A stretch of 64,000 nucleotides of DNA from Bettongia penicillata ogilbyi (GCA_023548195.1 JAJHZJ010000311.1:3805919-3869918); one strand, 5' to 3'. Shown: positions 1-11,686, counted from the first letter of the stretch. The notes: generated by a model not told the origin, from the letters alone. Translations and numbers: made by a program.

Positions 1-960
1 TCCTTTCAAGGGAATCAATGCAGAAGCAATATCAAGTGCCCTTTTGGATCATGCCCCCAGGATCCAGCTGTGAGATCAGGGTGCCCAGATGGCATGAGCT
101 CATATACCAGCTGCTGCTACCCAACACTCTTGGGAAGTTCTGCCACATGATAGTACCCTCAGGTTGGCACAGATGAAGTGGCAGTAATGCCATGCCTGGG
201 ATAGCCATCCCAGCTGACAAAAGCACCTGGAGAAAACAGAGAATCCAACATTCAGGGCATTTTTCCTATGGTAGCCCACTACTAGGATGCATGTGTCCAA
301 TGACACATGCAGCTGGCATAGCCCATGCTCCTGATGGGGTGGGATCAGAGTGTCATCATCTTCAGAGCCTGCCTGAGGCTATGAGCTGGCTGGATGCTGC
401 AGAAGGAGGGAGAAATGAGGGCATGGGGTGGAAGGTCCTTCCCTCCAGCCTGACCTGTGAATCACAGATGGTAGATCACAGCTCAGGAAAAATACCAAAT
501 GCAGCCAGCCATTTCCAGGAGCCAAAACCAGACACAGATTGGGGAGTAGCATCCAGGCCTGGGCTGTTGACATCTGCTTCTCCCTAGCACAAGGAAAATC
601 TGGTCTAGGGAAGCTGAGGGGCCAGATTAAGGAGAGGGGAGGTGGGGGTGGGGAATGGTGAGCTTTCCCTCCTCTCTGCCATCACTACAGGCTGACATAC
701 CCCAATCAATTATAGTGAACAGATCCACAATTGCAATATCTGTTTTTTTCTCACTCAAGATTCACCTCCTCCCAAAAGCCATCACTGATATCCCCACTCA
801 GAACATCTCTTCTCTCACTGAACTCCCCCAGCCTCCATCACCTGGATTGAACACTAAGCCTGTGCACACATCTCCCAGTGACATCTCAGATACATCCTTC
901 TTGGGCTGATCTAGGGACACTCATGTCCACCTACCTTGTCTCCCTCATGAGACTGAATAG
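1..960. other. No gene recognised; unassigned DNA
   Basis: I see no repeat family, splice-bounded exon or RNA gene that I can name here. The longest ORF (192-587, plus, 131 codons) has no recognisable motif and lies in low-coding-potential sequence. It is probably chance, or an old unrecognised repeat. Confidence 0.4.
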
Positions 961-965
961 AGACC

Positions 966-1236
<271 letters not shown>

Positions 1237-1289
1237 AGCTCCAGAGCCTAGCACAGGCTGACTCCATCATAGGATCCCAAGCTCAGGGG

Positions 1290-1435
1290 ATTTAGAAGGG
1301 ACCTTATAGGTCATTTGGTTCCAAGCCCTATTTTACAGATGAGGAAACTGGTACCAAATGCCATGAGTGACTTGCCCAATGTCACACAAGGAGATTCAAT
1401 CCCAGGTCCTTTGACTCCAAATCCAGCACCTTTGA
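1290..1435 (-). repeat. MIR3-like SINE fragment, antisense
   Basis: The reverse-oriented MIR core is visible: a 'gaccttataggtcat' start, then 'ttttacagatgaggaaactg', a cacacaagg-like motif, and the 'ccaggtcctttgactccaa' end. Degraded. Confidence 0.7.
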
Positions 1436-1479
1436 TTCTCCCAAGTGTTGAAGAGGCTTAAAGAATTTAAAAGAAGGAA

Positions 1480-1735
1480 TGACAATAATCATTGCTAACA
1501 TTTATCTAGCTTGCAAAGGGCTTCACATATATTGTCTCATGTGATCCTCACAACCTTGTGAAGCACATACTATAATTACTCCCATTTTAGAGATGCTGCA
1601 AGTGAGGTTCAGAGAGATGAAGATACTTGTGTACAAAGTCATACAGATTGTCTAGGGCAGAACTTCAGCCCAGGTCCTCTTGACTCCAACTCCAGCACTC
1701 TCTTCAATGCTGTACAATGGTGCTGCCTCCTCCTC
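1480..1735 (-). repeat. MIR SINE, antisense
   Basis: It contains the reverse MIR order: 'tagcttgcaaagggctt', 'tgatcctcacaacc', 'cccattttagagatg', then a gtcata-like motif and 'ccaggtcctcttgactcca'. An ancient CORE-SINE with no coding content. Confidence 0.75.
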
Positions 1736-1811
1736 TGAATCTGCTCTGGGATCACCCTCAGTACCCCTTTCCTTGTCCTGGCTTCCTCTTCCTCCTCTTC
1801 CTCCTCAGCAA

Positions 1812-1990
1812 CATTTACTGAGCACTTACTATGTGCAGTATATAAGATCATTGCCTCGTAGCGATGCGATAATCTTGGGCAAGTCAAGTCCTCTGAGCTT
1901 CATTTTCCCCATCTCTAGAATGACAGGGTAGAAATAAATGCTTTCTAGTCCTTTCCATCACCAAGTCTATAAACTTTCCACTTCTCCCCT
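1812..1990. repeat. L2 tail scrap followed by MIR-like fragment
   Basis: The first part ('atttactgagcacttactat') resembles an antisense L2 3' end. The second part ('cttgggcaagtcaagtcctctgagc', 'ccccatctctagaatg') is plus-strand MIR3-like. Both are short and diverged. Confidence 0.5.
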
Positions 1991-2450
1991 GCTCCCATTC
2001 CTAAAACCCCTTTCTGGGAAAGAGAGAAAAGAGATTTCTGAACTTCAGTAAGAGGTAGGCAGTGCTGAGTGGCTAAGGGCAGACCCTGGATGAGAAAGAG
2101 CTACTCACTGTTGAGCACCAAGAGACAACACAGGAGATGAGGGAGGGGGTGGGATATTAATGTGCAATGACTGGCAGAGGAGGAGGAGTCATACTGCTAA
2201 GCAAAAGAGCACATAAGATTGGATCCATTGAGGAGACTGGAGTTGGGAAGTAGGTGGAGGAGCTCCTATCTCCTTGGGTCCTACACTCCCTTCCTCATCA
2301 CCCCTGCTTGTTGGATCCTATGCTGCTATCTCTACTAACCAGACATAGATGAGTGGGGTGGGTTAGTAAGAAAGCACTTTGAATTTAGAGTAAGAAAATA
2401 TGAGTTTGGGTCCCAGCTCACTGGTGCCCTTTGTCCCTTTTGGTCTAGTC

Positions 2451-2652
2451 CAAGGGTGGAGAACCTGAAGACTTGAGGCCATATGCGGCCTTCTAGGTCA
2501 TTGGGTGCAACCTTTAGACTGACTCCATAGTTTACAGAACAAATCCTTTTATTAAGGGAATCTGTCCTGTGAAGTCTAGATTCAATGAAAGGGTCACCCT
2601 TGAGGACTTAGAGGGCCACATGTGACCTCAAGGCCACAGGTTCCCAGCTCTG
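2451..2652. mobile_element. hAT-type MITE, copy 1
   Basis: This is a non-autonomous element of about 202 bp with imperfect terminal inverted repeats. The left end reads 'caagggtggagaacctg', and the right end, reversed, gives a cagagctgggaacctg form. The inner ends (gaggccatatgcggcc against ggccacatgtgacc) are also inverted. The flanking 8-mers gtctagtc and atctggta match at 5 of 8 positions, consistent with a decayed 8-bp hAT target duplication. A second copy lies at 12951-13163. The family name was not determined. Confidence 0.7.
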
Positions 2653-2724
2653 ATCTGGTAATTTTAACTTTTCTGGCCTCCAGAGTCCTCATCTCTAAAA
2701 CAGGGGCGAGAATATTCACATGCC

Positions 2725-3045
2725 TGCCTGTGGAGGCAGTGTAGCATAGTGACAAGAGCCTCAGGAGACTAGATTCAAGTCAACCAATTAACACACATTT
2801 ATTAAGCACCTGCTATGTGTCAGCCCTACATACAAATCATTGCAAACACTTTACATGACCTCACCTGACCCTCATAACAACTCCAGGAGATTGGCGTTAT
2901 TGTTCTCATTTGTGGGAACTGAGGCAGACGGAGGCTACTGACTTGCCTAGGGTCACACAGCTCATAAGCATCGCTGCAAAGTTTGAACTCAGGTGTTCCT
3001 GAATGTGGGTCCAGCACTCTGCCCACCGTGCCATCTAAGCGCACC
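2725..3045 (-). repeat. MIR/L2-tail fragments, mainly antisense
   Basis: A short plus-strand MIR-like head (2727-2780) is followed by an antisense L2 tail ('cacatttattaagcacctgctatgtg', about 2793-2820). An antisense MIR then ends in 'ggtcacacagctcataagc' and 'ccagcactctgcccacc'. This is a small nest of old SINE and LINE fragments. Confidence 0.65.
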
Positions 3046-3804
3046 AGTCATGCAGTCCCCAGTCCTGGCTTGTCTCCATGTGACCTGAAGTAAGTCTCTT
3101 TGAGCCTCACTCTCAGCATCTCTAAAACGAAGGATGAGTTAGACAGAATGACTTCACTTCTGACGGTTCATCTAACCTTGACATTCTTTTTGATCCTGTG
3201 AATACATGATCTCTAAGATCCCTCCAGCTCTGACACTCTGTGCTATCTCCCAGGGCTGTTCCAGGGGAACTACTTTGAAAGTTCTAAAGTGCTATAGAAT
3301 CGTGAGTTTATTTCCTTGAAGACGCCCGGGCTTCAGGAACCTGAGAAGAGGAACAGCAGCCTACTATTCCTGCAACAACACTCCCACCTTCTGGTCCTCT
3401 GAGGAATAGCCACTGCCTGTTCCTTCTATCTAGCACGAGGCTGTGCTTTGGCCCATGCTGCAGTTTTCTCTCCCCAGTCCTTCATTATCACCAATACACC
3501 CTGGCATCTTCAACATGATGTAGGTTGGACATCAGGAAAATTTTCCTGACCTTGAGAGAGAAGGAAACAAGGGATTATGTGACTGAGGAAGGCAGTGGGT
3601 ATGGAAAAGAGACAAGAACATTTACTAGGATGGAGAAAAGGTCTAGGTCAAAGGTGGCCAATCTTCAAGCAGAAGCTCACACCAGAGTTACAGGAGTGAA
3701 GGGGAGAGAGCAAGAGAAAAGATGAGCCAACAAGGCGTCTCCATGGCAATCATACCAGAAAGGAAGGTCTGAGATTCCCGAGATAAAGAAACTGTGACTT
3801 TTTC

Positions 3805-4291
3805 CCAAAGATAGTGCCAAAGTTGAAGAAGTAAGTGTTTGTCCTCCCAAGACAGAAGCCAAGATGAAAGCCTTGAGGGTCAAAAAGGCAATGTTGAAGG
3901 ATGTACATAGTCACAAAATCTTAGCATTCCCTTACCTTTCAGCAACTCAATACACTTCATCTGGAAAAAGTATCCTTTGAAGGACAAGCTTGGTCACTCT
4001 GTCCTTATCAATTTCCTCTGATCAGAGTCTACAATGAAGAAGACTGAGGACCACAATCCTCTTGATGCAAACATCAGATCAATCAGATCAAGCATCAGAT
4101 CCAGCAGGCCAAGAAGGAGTTGAGTGACATCAGTGTGGCCAAGGTCAATACAACTATCCAACCTGATTGAGAGAAGACGACCCAGACTATGATGCTTTAA
4201 GTGATGTCAAAAAGATTGGAATTTTCTAAAATACATCCAACCAACCTGTTCCACATACAATATAGTTCTCCACTGTTAAAAAAAAAAAAAA
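3805..4291 (+). pseudogene. RPL23A: Processed pseudogene of ribosomal protein L23a
   Basis: A broken retrocopy of the mRNA for the 60S ribosomal protein L23a, which binds 28S rRNA near the exit tunnel. Reading across frames recovers, in order: an N-terminal V-P-K-L-K-K stretch (3811-3828), PPKTEAKMKALRVKKAMLKD (about 3846-3905), an F-P-L-x-S-E-S-x-MKK-x-EDHNPL segment (about 4010-4062), then KKELSDISVAKVNT and DYDAL through to a KKIGIF-like end (about 4105-4230). It has early stops, an internal rearranged stretch where the RNA-binding middle is missing or scrambled, and several frameshifts. There are no introns, and a run of 14 A's near 4279-4292 fits a retrotransposed poly(A) tail. Not functional as protein. 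I could not define clean target duplications. Confidence 0.85.
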
Positions 4292-4324
4292 CAACATGGT
4301 GACTATGGCCTCTACTACAGTAAT

Positions 4325-4430
4325 AGGATCCTAGATGAAGACCTGGAAGAGGCCTTAGAAGTCATTTTGCAGAGGAAGATACTAAACTTGCCCAAGGTCA
4401 CACAATTAGTAAGTACTCCCACGCATGTCT
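4325..4430 (-). repeat. MIR3-like fragment, antisense
   Basis: Short segment with 'cctggaagaggccttagaagtcat', 'cagaggaagatactaaacttgcccaaggtcacaca', matching the reversed MIR3 layout. Confidence 0.6.
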
Positions 4431-4635
4431 ATCTTTTTATTCTAACATAGAATTCCACAAGTATTTTGCTGGCATGCTCATATGTTTCCCAGCACCATGC
4501 ATATATATGGGCATTTACAGTTAGCTTCCTCTCACACCACACACGCACACAAATAAACTCTTGCATTAGTGTGTGCAAGTACACAGCCTGTCTCCTCACA
4601 CACTTGTATATACGTGGAGTCTATATAAATAAAGT

Positions 4636-5476
4636 TTACAGCAAATGGAGAAGTTTTGAATGTTGAGGATAAGTTCACTTACCTTGGCAGCGTACTTTCC
4701 ATGGATGTACACATTGATAATGAGGTTGATGCACGCATTGCCAGAGCTAGCTCAGTGTTTGGGAGGCTCTGAAGGAAAGTATGGGAGAGAAGAGGTATTA
4801 GACTGACTACCAAACTGAAAGCCTACAGAGCTGTGGTGCTGACCTCATTGTTGTATGCCTGTGAAACCTGGACAGTCTACCCATGCCATGCTAGGAAACT
4901 GAATTGCTTCCATTTGAATTGTCTTAGGAAGACTCTGAAGATCACCTGGCAGGATAAGGTACCAGACACTGAGGTCCTTTCTTGAGTTAAACTGCCAAGC
5001 ATTCACACTCTGCTTCAGAGAGCACAACTCCGATGGGTTGGCCACATTGTTTGAATGCAAAATGTCTACTTGCCAAAAAGACTGTTATATGAAGAACTCA
5101 CACAGCGCAAGTGTTCACATGGTGGTCAGAAGAAGCAATACAAGGACACTTTCAAAGTCTCTCTAAAGAACTTTGGAATTGATTGTGTGACATGGGAGAT
5201 GCTGGCATAGGACCACTCAGCATGGCGTGCTTACATCAGAGAAGGTGCTGTCCTCTGTGAGTAAAGCAGAATTGAAACAGCTCAAAGGAAATGCAGGATC
5301 CACAGACTGGGAGTATCCACCCCAAATGTTCACACAGACTATTTGTCCCCGACCTGTAGTAGAGCATTCCAAGCTCATATTGGTCTGATCAGCCACAGTC
5401 TGACACACTGAAACTTGACTCTAGCGCAGTGATGTCATTTTGGTCCTCTTTGAGAACAAAGGACAACAATCAACCA
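4636..5476 (+). mobile_element. RTE/BovB-clade LINE, 5'-truncated C-terminal part
   Basis: Translation across stops gives the post-RT C-terminal region of an RTE-clade ORF: an F-T-Y-L-G-S-V-L-S motif, then SLLYACETWTVY, HLNCLRK-LKITWQDKVPDTEVL and WVGH. Near the end comes a cysteine/histidine segment with ISHS. The element ends in 'ggtcctctttgagaacaaag' and a (caac)-type tail. It is clearly homologous to the copies at 45775-47240 and 27464-27845. It has several in-frame stops and is inactive. Confidence 0.85.
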
Positions 5477-6348
5477 TAAATATATTTCTCTCCCCCAACC
5501 CCCACCAACTGTTCTCAAAGGAACAATGGCTCCCTTTGTAGCCCTCTAATACCCAAGAACTGCAGGTTTGTTGGTCTGGAGCTTTGGAATCTCTTATGTC
5601 CTTAAACTTCAAAGCCCTTCCCATGGGACCTTCCTGACCTGAACCCTATGAGACTGCATTTTGGAATCAGTCTTCATTCCAGAAATCACATGGGTTCAGA
5701 TTTGGTCTGAGCCTCATAGACTCATAGGATGTCAACAATAGATGAGGTATCTAAGTCAACCCCTTCATTTAAGAGAGGAGGAAAGTGACGTGTCTAGGTT
5801 ATTAGGGAAACAACTGATCAGATGAGTGAGTGCCCTCTAGACCACTTGAGACTATAGAATGTAAGAGGAGGTAGCAGAGACAATGAAGTACTAAGGATCT
5901 GCCCCCAGGAGTAGTAAACAAATTTGTACTTGTAAAAAATGTCCCCTTTCAGATTATAAGCGAGTCATTTTTTACCTTCTAAAGGACAAGAGATTTTGAA
6001 TGGCTCATACCTTGAGTTACCTATTTGCAGATTACAAAGGATGTGGAACTTCATAGCTTATAGAAGGGTAAACAAGTACACTTCCTTGCTCTCTCAGAAG
6101 GTATCAGGAAGTTGCTCCATCAACTAGATGGAGTTATGGAGCAGCTAGCCAATGACCTGATAAAGGATCAGTCACAAAAGCAAGCCAGCCAGCTCTATGC
6201 TAGGGTAATCATTCTTGTTAATTCAAGGAGTCATCTCTGGCAGTTGATAAAAGAGGCAGCTAAGGAGGAAAACCCCAGCTCTTGAGACAGAATCCCTCTT
6301 CACCTTTTCCCTTGCTTCTCAACCACAATACAATTAGGGTGGGGGGAT
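5477..6348. other. No gene recognised
   Basis: Moderately AT-rich sequence with only a possible MIR3 scrap near 5710-5810. No coding or RNA signal that I can support. Confidence 0.35.
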
Positions 6349-6489
6349 GGCCTCTCTCCTCTCCACCTTTCAGCAATGGAATTCTTACAGCACAATTTCT
6401 CACCCAGTAAGGAACACAGAGGGAGGACCTCCACTGGAGTCCACACTGTTCGGAGTCACATACCTAATTAATGACTAGAACCCAGCTTA
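6349..6489. repeat. Direct repeat unit A (about 141 bp)
   Basis: This segment recurs at 8047-8187 in the same orientation with about 13 differences (about 91% identity). Both units share the start ggcctctctcctctcc and the core aggaacacagagggaggacc. It may be an unnamed repeat family with a MIR-like end ('ctaattaatgactagaaccc'), or a local duplication. Confidence 0.7.
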
Positions 6490-6964
6490 CAGCTTACAGC
6501 TTGTTTTTCTTTCTGCTATATCAAACTATCTATCTATAGAAAACTGTAAAGATGGCAGTATCAGAAGACCTAATGCCAACTTTATAGCTTTGTAGGGGTA
6601 GCTTGATCATGACGGAACAAGATTCACCAGTTTACTCCCCACCCACGATCCCAGAGTAAGATCTCAGAGGTAGCTTTGGGTGACCTCCAAGAGAAACCTT
6701 GGAACATATTTGAAAGTATACGAAATTCATTTTTGGGTTACCAACTTTCCATTTCAGGGTCCTTAGCCCCTACTTTCTCACCCAGGACCCATCCTCTTCC
6801 AAAGAAAATATCTAAAAACTCATTTTCACTAGGGTACATGGGAAGATGACAATGGACAATAGAGAAGGAAGAACTCCTCATTTCCTAGCTCTCTACTAAG
6901 AGAAATAATCTTAAGAAGAGGAAAGTTAGATCCAAAATGATTAACTAGTAATTGAAACATAAGG

Positions 6965-7980
6965 TAAATGAGAGCTTGTATGAGAATACCTTACATCCCT
7001 CAATGAATTCAAGTCACCCAGGCCCAGATCAGCTATATCCCCAAGAACTGAAAGAGTTTCTAGATATGGTTAGTATCTACTAATGAACTTTGAAAATGTC
7101 CTGAAGAGGAAAAGAGGTGATATAAGACTGAAGATGGGCAATTGATAGCCCAATTTTCAGGAAGACTATAGATTCTTCAAATCATAAGTTAGTGAGCTTA
7201 ACTTAAATTCTTTGAGGAATTCTAGAAGAGATTATTTATGTAGACTCATAGAGAGGGAAACTAATTTCTAACAGCCAGCATGGCCTCAAGAACAAATCAT
7301 GATAGACTAATTTTATTTCCACTTTTTAAAGGGTTAGTTGACCAATGACACCCATAGACACAATATATCTGGATTTCAGCAAAGCATTTGACAAAATCTC
7401 ATAATTAAAAACTGGTGGAATGATTGGTCCTAGAGGGTTGCAATTTATGGATTAATGTTAACCTGTAGGGACATCTATAGTGGAATGTCACAGGGATCTT
7501 CTCTTAGCTTTCTTAGAGACTTACATGAAGATATAGATAACATGTTTGTCAAATTTTCAGATGACACAAAGCTAAGGAGTCTAGCTAGCACATTATATGA
7601 CAGAGTCAGGATCCAGATGAAATGTTGATAGAATGGAACAGTAGGCAGTATAATAAATTTTAATAGAAGGAAATGTAAATTTCTACATTTGGATGCAAAA
7701 AATCAACTACAAAAGTACATGGTAGAAAAAGACTAGATACAATGACTGAATTACAGTTTATGTGGGGAAAAAAGATTTAGGAGTTTTAGTTAACTGCAAA
7801 CTCAATATAAGCCAACAATGTGAAATGGCAGCCAAAAAAGCTTCTCAGATCTTAGGCTGCCTAATAGAAGTGGTGTACAGAATCTTTGCAAACGTTCTGC
7901 TCTTGTGTTTCATTGTGCTGTGGAGGTTGAAGGCTATGCCTCTGGAATGAAATCTGTTAATGCTTCAAATATAGGAATGA
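6965..7980 (+). mobile_element. CR1/L3-clade LINE fragment (RT region)
   Basis: Degraded reverse-transcriptase domain on the plus strand. Readable pieces are DFSKAFDKI at about 7373-7400, KFSDDTKLRSLASTL at about 7548-7593 (first catalytic-motif position changed, FSDD for the usual FADD), and KKDLGVLVNCKLNISQQCEMAAKKASQILGCL at about 7768-7863. This order matches CR1-clade RTs. Multiple stops and frameshifts. It is the best-preserved single CR1 RT segment in the window. Confidence 0.8.
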
Positions 7981-8046
7981 AGACTGACTATATGTCCAAC
8001 ATCTGAAGAATCAGCTAAATTTAGAGAATGTCATCACAAGAATGCT

Positions 8047-8187
8047 GGCCTCTCTCCTCTCCACCTTTCAGTAATGGAATTCTTACAGTACAATGACTCA
8101 TCCAGTAAGGAACACAGAGGGAGGACCTCCACTGGGGTCCAGACAGTTTGGAGTCACACATCTAATTAATGACTAGAGCCCAGCTTA
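8047..8187. repeat. Direct repeat unit B (about 141 bp)
   Basis: Partner of 6349-6489, same orientation, about 1.7 kb downstream and just after the CR1 fragment. See unit A for the comparison. Confidence 0.7.
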
Positions 8188-8982
8188 GATCTCATGACTT
8201 ACAGTTCAGAGGATATCTTTTCTGGCCATTGTACCTAATGAAGACCATCTATTAAGGGAATGAGGGGTTGCCATTAGCATTAGTGGGAAAAGTACCAACA
8301 TTGATAAAACCACAAATCCAAAAAAATCAAAGAATCCAGATCAGGGAAGAGGATCATTCCATTGTACTCAACTGGAATGTTACATTCAGTTCTGTGTGTC
8401 ACATGTTTCTGTGAAAAGATCAGTAAGAATGCAGCCTGCGCTATACTGATGGAGAGAAGTATGATGCCAAAGGTCATCAGCCTTTTCAGTCATTTCTACT
8501 CAGCCTAACCTTTGGATTTGGCAGAGAACTGAGGAGCAAGATGGCTGAAAACAAGTTTCTCACTCATTTTACCATCAGGTTCGGCTCCTTCCACTCACCA
8601 GTTTTAGCTCTTTTTTCTATTTGAGGATATGGATCCTTAAGAACACTTGCTCTAACTAAGACAATATTCTAAGATCCTATAACTAAAATGGATTCCTGAC
8701 CATAAGCCAGATGAGAGTTGAACTAAGGGAGTCAGATGAAATAAGAAAAGAAGAATTCAAGGGCAAATTGTGATCCTAACCTGAGCATCTGCTGCCTTCT
8801 TTGGATGGCCTGGATGAGAAAAAGAGCTTTCTAGTCACTGGCTGAGAAACCTCACCAAGGAGAGCGAGAGTACTTTTCTACAGGCAAAAGTATTTTTCTA
8901 GGTATTTCAATCCTCATATTAGAGGACAGAATAGGAGTTGGAACTAATGATAACCTATTTACTGAATATTGTAGCTATAGCT
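8188..8982. other. No gene recognised
   Basis: Nothing that I can assign. Short ORFs only, with no repeat landmark strong enough to call. Confidence 0.35.
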
Positions 8983-9240
8983 GGGGCAGCTAGGTGGTGC
9001 AGTAAATAGCATGCCAGGCCTGGTCAGGAAGATTCATTTTCCTGAGTTCAAATCTGACTTCAGACAATTACTAGTTGTGTGACCATGGGCAATTGATTTG
9101 ACCCTGCTTGCCTCAGTTTCTCATCTGTAAAATGAACTGGAGAGGGAAATAGCAAAGCACTCTGATGTCTGTGTGAAGAAAACCCCAAATGGGGTCATAA
9201 AAAGTCAGACAGGACTAAATAATGATGGAATAACAACAGA
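8983..9240 (+). mobile_element. tRNA-derived marsupial SINE (MAR1/WALLSI-type)
   Basis: Near full length. It has the head 'ggggcagctaggtggtgcag', a 'cctgagttcaaatctgac' B-box-like segment, 'tgtgaccatgggcaa', the 'catctgtaaaatgaactgg' core, then 'ccccaaatggggtcat' and an agtcagacaggact-type 3' end with an aacaac tail. No coding content. Confidence 0.9.
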
Positions 9241-9589
9241 GCTAAAAGAGGCACCAGAGCAAGCGTAGCAGCCTCCAGAGCTTGATGGAGGTGGCTATGG
9301 ACATTCCTCGCCTAGAAGAGGCTTATTAACCACAGTAAGCTAATGGGTAGTGGACAGGGGTTAGGTTAACCTGAAACAAGCTGGATATCTCAAGGCCACC
9401 TGGAGCAGAAATTCAATGCCTGGCAGAAATCAGGCAGAGCAAAGAGAAACATGATTACACAACCTGAAGATATCCCTTCTCTGCAGAGTTGGAGGCAGGA
9501 ATTACCACTCCGCTTCCATACAAGTTCACCATGTATTTATGCTGCGTGAGTGATCCTTATGCATCTTCTGCCTTCTCAATGAAGGTGTT

Positions 9590-9735
9590 TAGCTCTGCTC
9601 TGTTTAATGTTTTGTGAATGACTTGGATAAAGATATAGATGGTATGCTCACAAAATATGCGGATGACACAAAGCTAAGGGGGATAGCTAACACACTGGAT
9701 GAGAGAGTCCGAATCCAGTGGATCTTAATAAGAGT
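9590..9735 (+). mobile_element. CR1/L3-clade LINE, piece 1 (RT catalytic motif)
   Basis: It encodes NDLDKDIDGMLTKYADDTKL (9617-9676), with an intact Y-A-D-D catalytic motif, followed by RGIANTLDERVRIQ. It is cut off at about 9735 by inserted MIR and L2 DNA. Pieces 2 and 3 lie at 10346-10923 and 11687-11925. Confidence 0.85.
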
Positions 9736-9984
9736 AGTACACTATTTATTCAGTGCTTTAGAGTCTATGAAATGTTTTACATCCATTATTTCATTTGTTC
9801 CTCACAACAACCACCCTGGGATAGAGGAGCTCATATTATCCCCATTTTTCAGGTGAGGTAAAACAAAGGTTGAGTGATTTGCTCAGGGCTGCAAAACGAC
9901 TAAGTGTCTGAGACCACATCTGAGTACAGATCTTCCTGAATCCAGACCCAGGGTTCCATCTACTGTGCCACCTATCTGCCTTGG
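9736..9984 (-). repeat. MIR SINE, antisense, inside CR1
   Basis: Shows 'gtgctttagagtc', 'attatttcatttgttcctcacaac', 'cccatttttcaggtgagg' and 'ctactgtgccacctatctgcc', a reversed MIR-type body. It sits between CR1 pieces. Confidence 0.7.
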
Positions 9985-10345
9985 ATCTTGACAGGCTATT
10001 TGGACATTTTCTCTGACTGTTCCCCACGTATGAAATGTTCTCCTTCCTCATGTCCACCTACTGACTTTCCTGACTTCTTTTAAACCTCAGCTAAAATCCC
10101 ATCTTTCACAGGAAGCTTTCCCCAAACCCTCTTAATTCTAATGATTTCCCTCTCTTAAGTTATGTCCTATTTATTCAATACATAGTTTGTTCATACATAT
10201 TTCTTTTTTGCTGGGCATCTCCCCCATGAAATTATAAATTTCTTGAGGACAGGGACTCTCTTTTGCTTTGTTTTGTATCCCTAGCACTTAGCACAGTGCC
10301 TGACATGTAGGAGATGCCTCATAAATGTTTATTGACTAACAGTCT
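9985..10345 (+). mobile_element. L2 LINE 3' end, inside CR1
   Basis: Typical L2 3' region: 'cctcagctaaaatcccatc', 'aggaagctttcccca', 'cttgaggacagggactc', 'gcacagtgcctgac', ending in 'aaatgtttattgac'. It interrupts the CR1 element. Confidence 0.85.
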
Positions 10346-10923
10346 AGAGCATTGGAAGGAATCTTATAAGATGAAATTTGAAAAGCAATTAATGTAAAGT
10401 CTTTCACTCAGTTACAAAAAAATCAGCTTCAGAAGTAGAAGATTGGAGTATGGTTGGATAGTTGTTCTGAAAAGAATCTGGACATGTTCATGGACTACAA
10501 GTTCAACCAGAGCCAGCAGTGTAGTGAAACAGCCAGAAAAACAATTTTGATTTTGGTCTGCATCAAGAAGACAGTAACTGGAGTTCCAGTAACAGGAAGC
10601 AATCATCCCACTTTATTCTGCCCTCTTTACCATCATATGGAGTATTGTACCCAGTTCTGGACACCACAGTTTCAGAAAGATATTGAGAAGCTGGAGAATA
10701 TCCAGAGAAGGCCAGCTAGCTGAGTCCATTTTATATGAGATTCAGTTGAAGGAATGTGGAATGTTTAGCCTGGAGAAAATATGATGGCTATATTAAAGTA
10801 TTTGATGGTATCTTGTGAAGGAGGGATTAGATTTCCTTTATTTGGACTCAGAGGACAGAATCAAAAGCAATGGGAGAGGGGGGGCATTGCAAAGAGTTAA
10901 ACTTAGTTTAATGTCAGTTGAAT
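10346..10923 (+). mobile_element. CR1/L3-clade LINE, piece 2 (RT C-terminus and 3' UTR)
   Basis: A DSCSEKNLDMFMDYKFNQSQQC segment starts at about 10457. It is followed by a frame with MEYCTQFWTPQFQKDIEKLENIQRR (10637-10714), which is the conserved CR1 C-terminal block. Non-coding 3' sequence with the 'agcctggagaaaatatgatgg' landmark comes after it. It continues from piece 1 after a 610-bp interruption. Confidence 0.85.
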
Positions 10924-11077
10924 CATTTTTTATCCATGCTTGACTTTTCATGACCCCATTTGGGGTTTTCTAGGAAAAGATTCTAGAGTGCTTTACCATT
11001 TCCTTCTCCAACTCATCTCACAGATAAGGAAACTGAGGCAAGCAGGGTTAAGTGACTTGCCCAGAGTCACACAGCTT
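10924..11077 (-). mobile_element. Marsupial tRNA-SINE, antisense, truncated
   Basis: Reverse orientation: 'atgaccccatttggggttttct', 'tttaccatttccttctcc', 'aaggaaactgaggcaa', 'gacttgcccagagtcacacagc'. Confidence 0.8.
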
Positions 11078-11084
11078 TTTTTCT

Positions 11085-11225
11085 CACAGCCAATGATTAT
11101 TTATTGTTATCATTGCAAGCATTGTGTTGGCTAGTGGTGGGGATACAAATACAAAATACAAAAAAATAAGAATCCCTACTCTCAAGCAGTTTACAGTCTA
11201 AAACTATTTGTGACATAGGTTCACA
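11085..11225 (-). mobile_element. L2 3' tail, antisense
   Basis: Reads 'atttattgttatcattgcaagcattgtgttgg...ggggatacaaatac', then 'ctctcaagcagtttacagtct', the reversed L2 terminus. Confidence 0.65.
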
Positions 11226-11483
11226 ACCAAGAAGACAAGTGGTTCCAATATGATCATGTAGGAATCTTTGATTATTGGGAATGACAAATCATCCAGTTTT
11301 TCCCTATTACCCCATCAATGTTCTACTGGTGGCTATCATCACCCACCCGGATCCTTTGTAGGGGAAAGTGGCATACGTAGAAATCACTATGGAATGCATA
11401 GGCTAGCACCAAAGATATGTTCTGTCATATGCCAAGGACCACTACCTCTGGCAGTCTCTAATGATGAGGTCAGATTCTATTTT
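11226..11483. other. Unassigned spacer within the CR1 nest
   Basis: No recognisable element. It separates the L2 tail from the next SINE. Confidence 0.3.
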
Positions 11484-11686
11484 TTTTTTTTGGCAAAGAT
11501 TCTGAAATGGTTTGTCCTTTCCTTCTCCAGTTCCTTTTACAAATGGAAATACTAAGGCAAACAGAGTTAAGTGACTTGCCCAGGGTCACACTCCTAGGAA
11601 GGGTATGAGGCCAGATTTGAACACACAAAGAGGAATCTACCTGACTCTAGGCCTAGCACTTTATCCACTGTACCACCTAGCTGTTC
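11484..11686 (-). mobile_element. Marsupial tRNA-SINE, antisense
   Basis: Starts in a run of T's, then 'tggcaaagattctgaaatggttt', 'ctaaggcaaacagagttaagtg', 'gacttgcccagggtcacac', ending with 'cactgtaccacctagctg' (reverse of the SINE head). Confidence 0.85.

Noticed and set aside
192..587. 131-codon plus-strand ORF as a gene
   Set aside because: No motif, no splice context and no family match that I recognise; its length is within chance for 64 kb.
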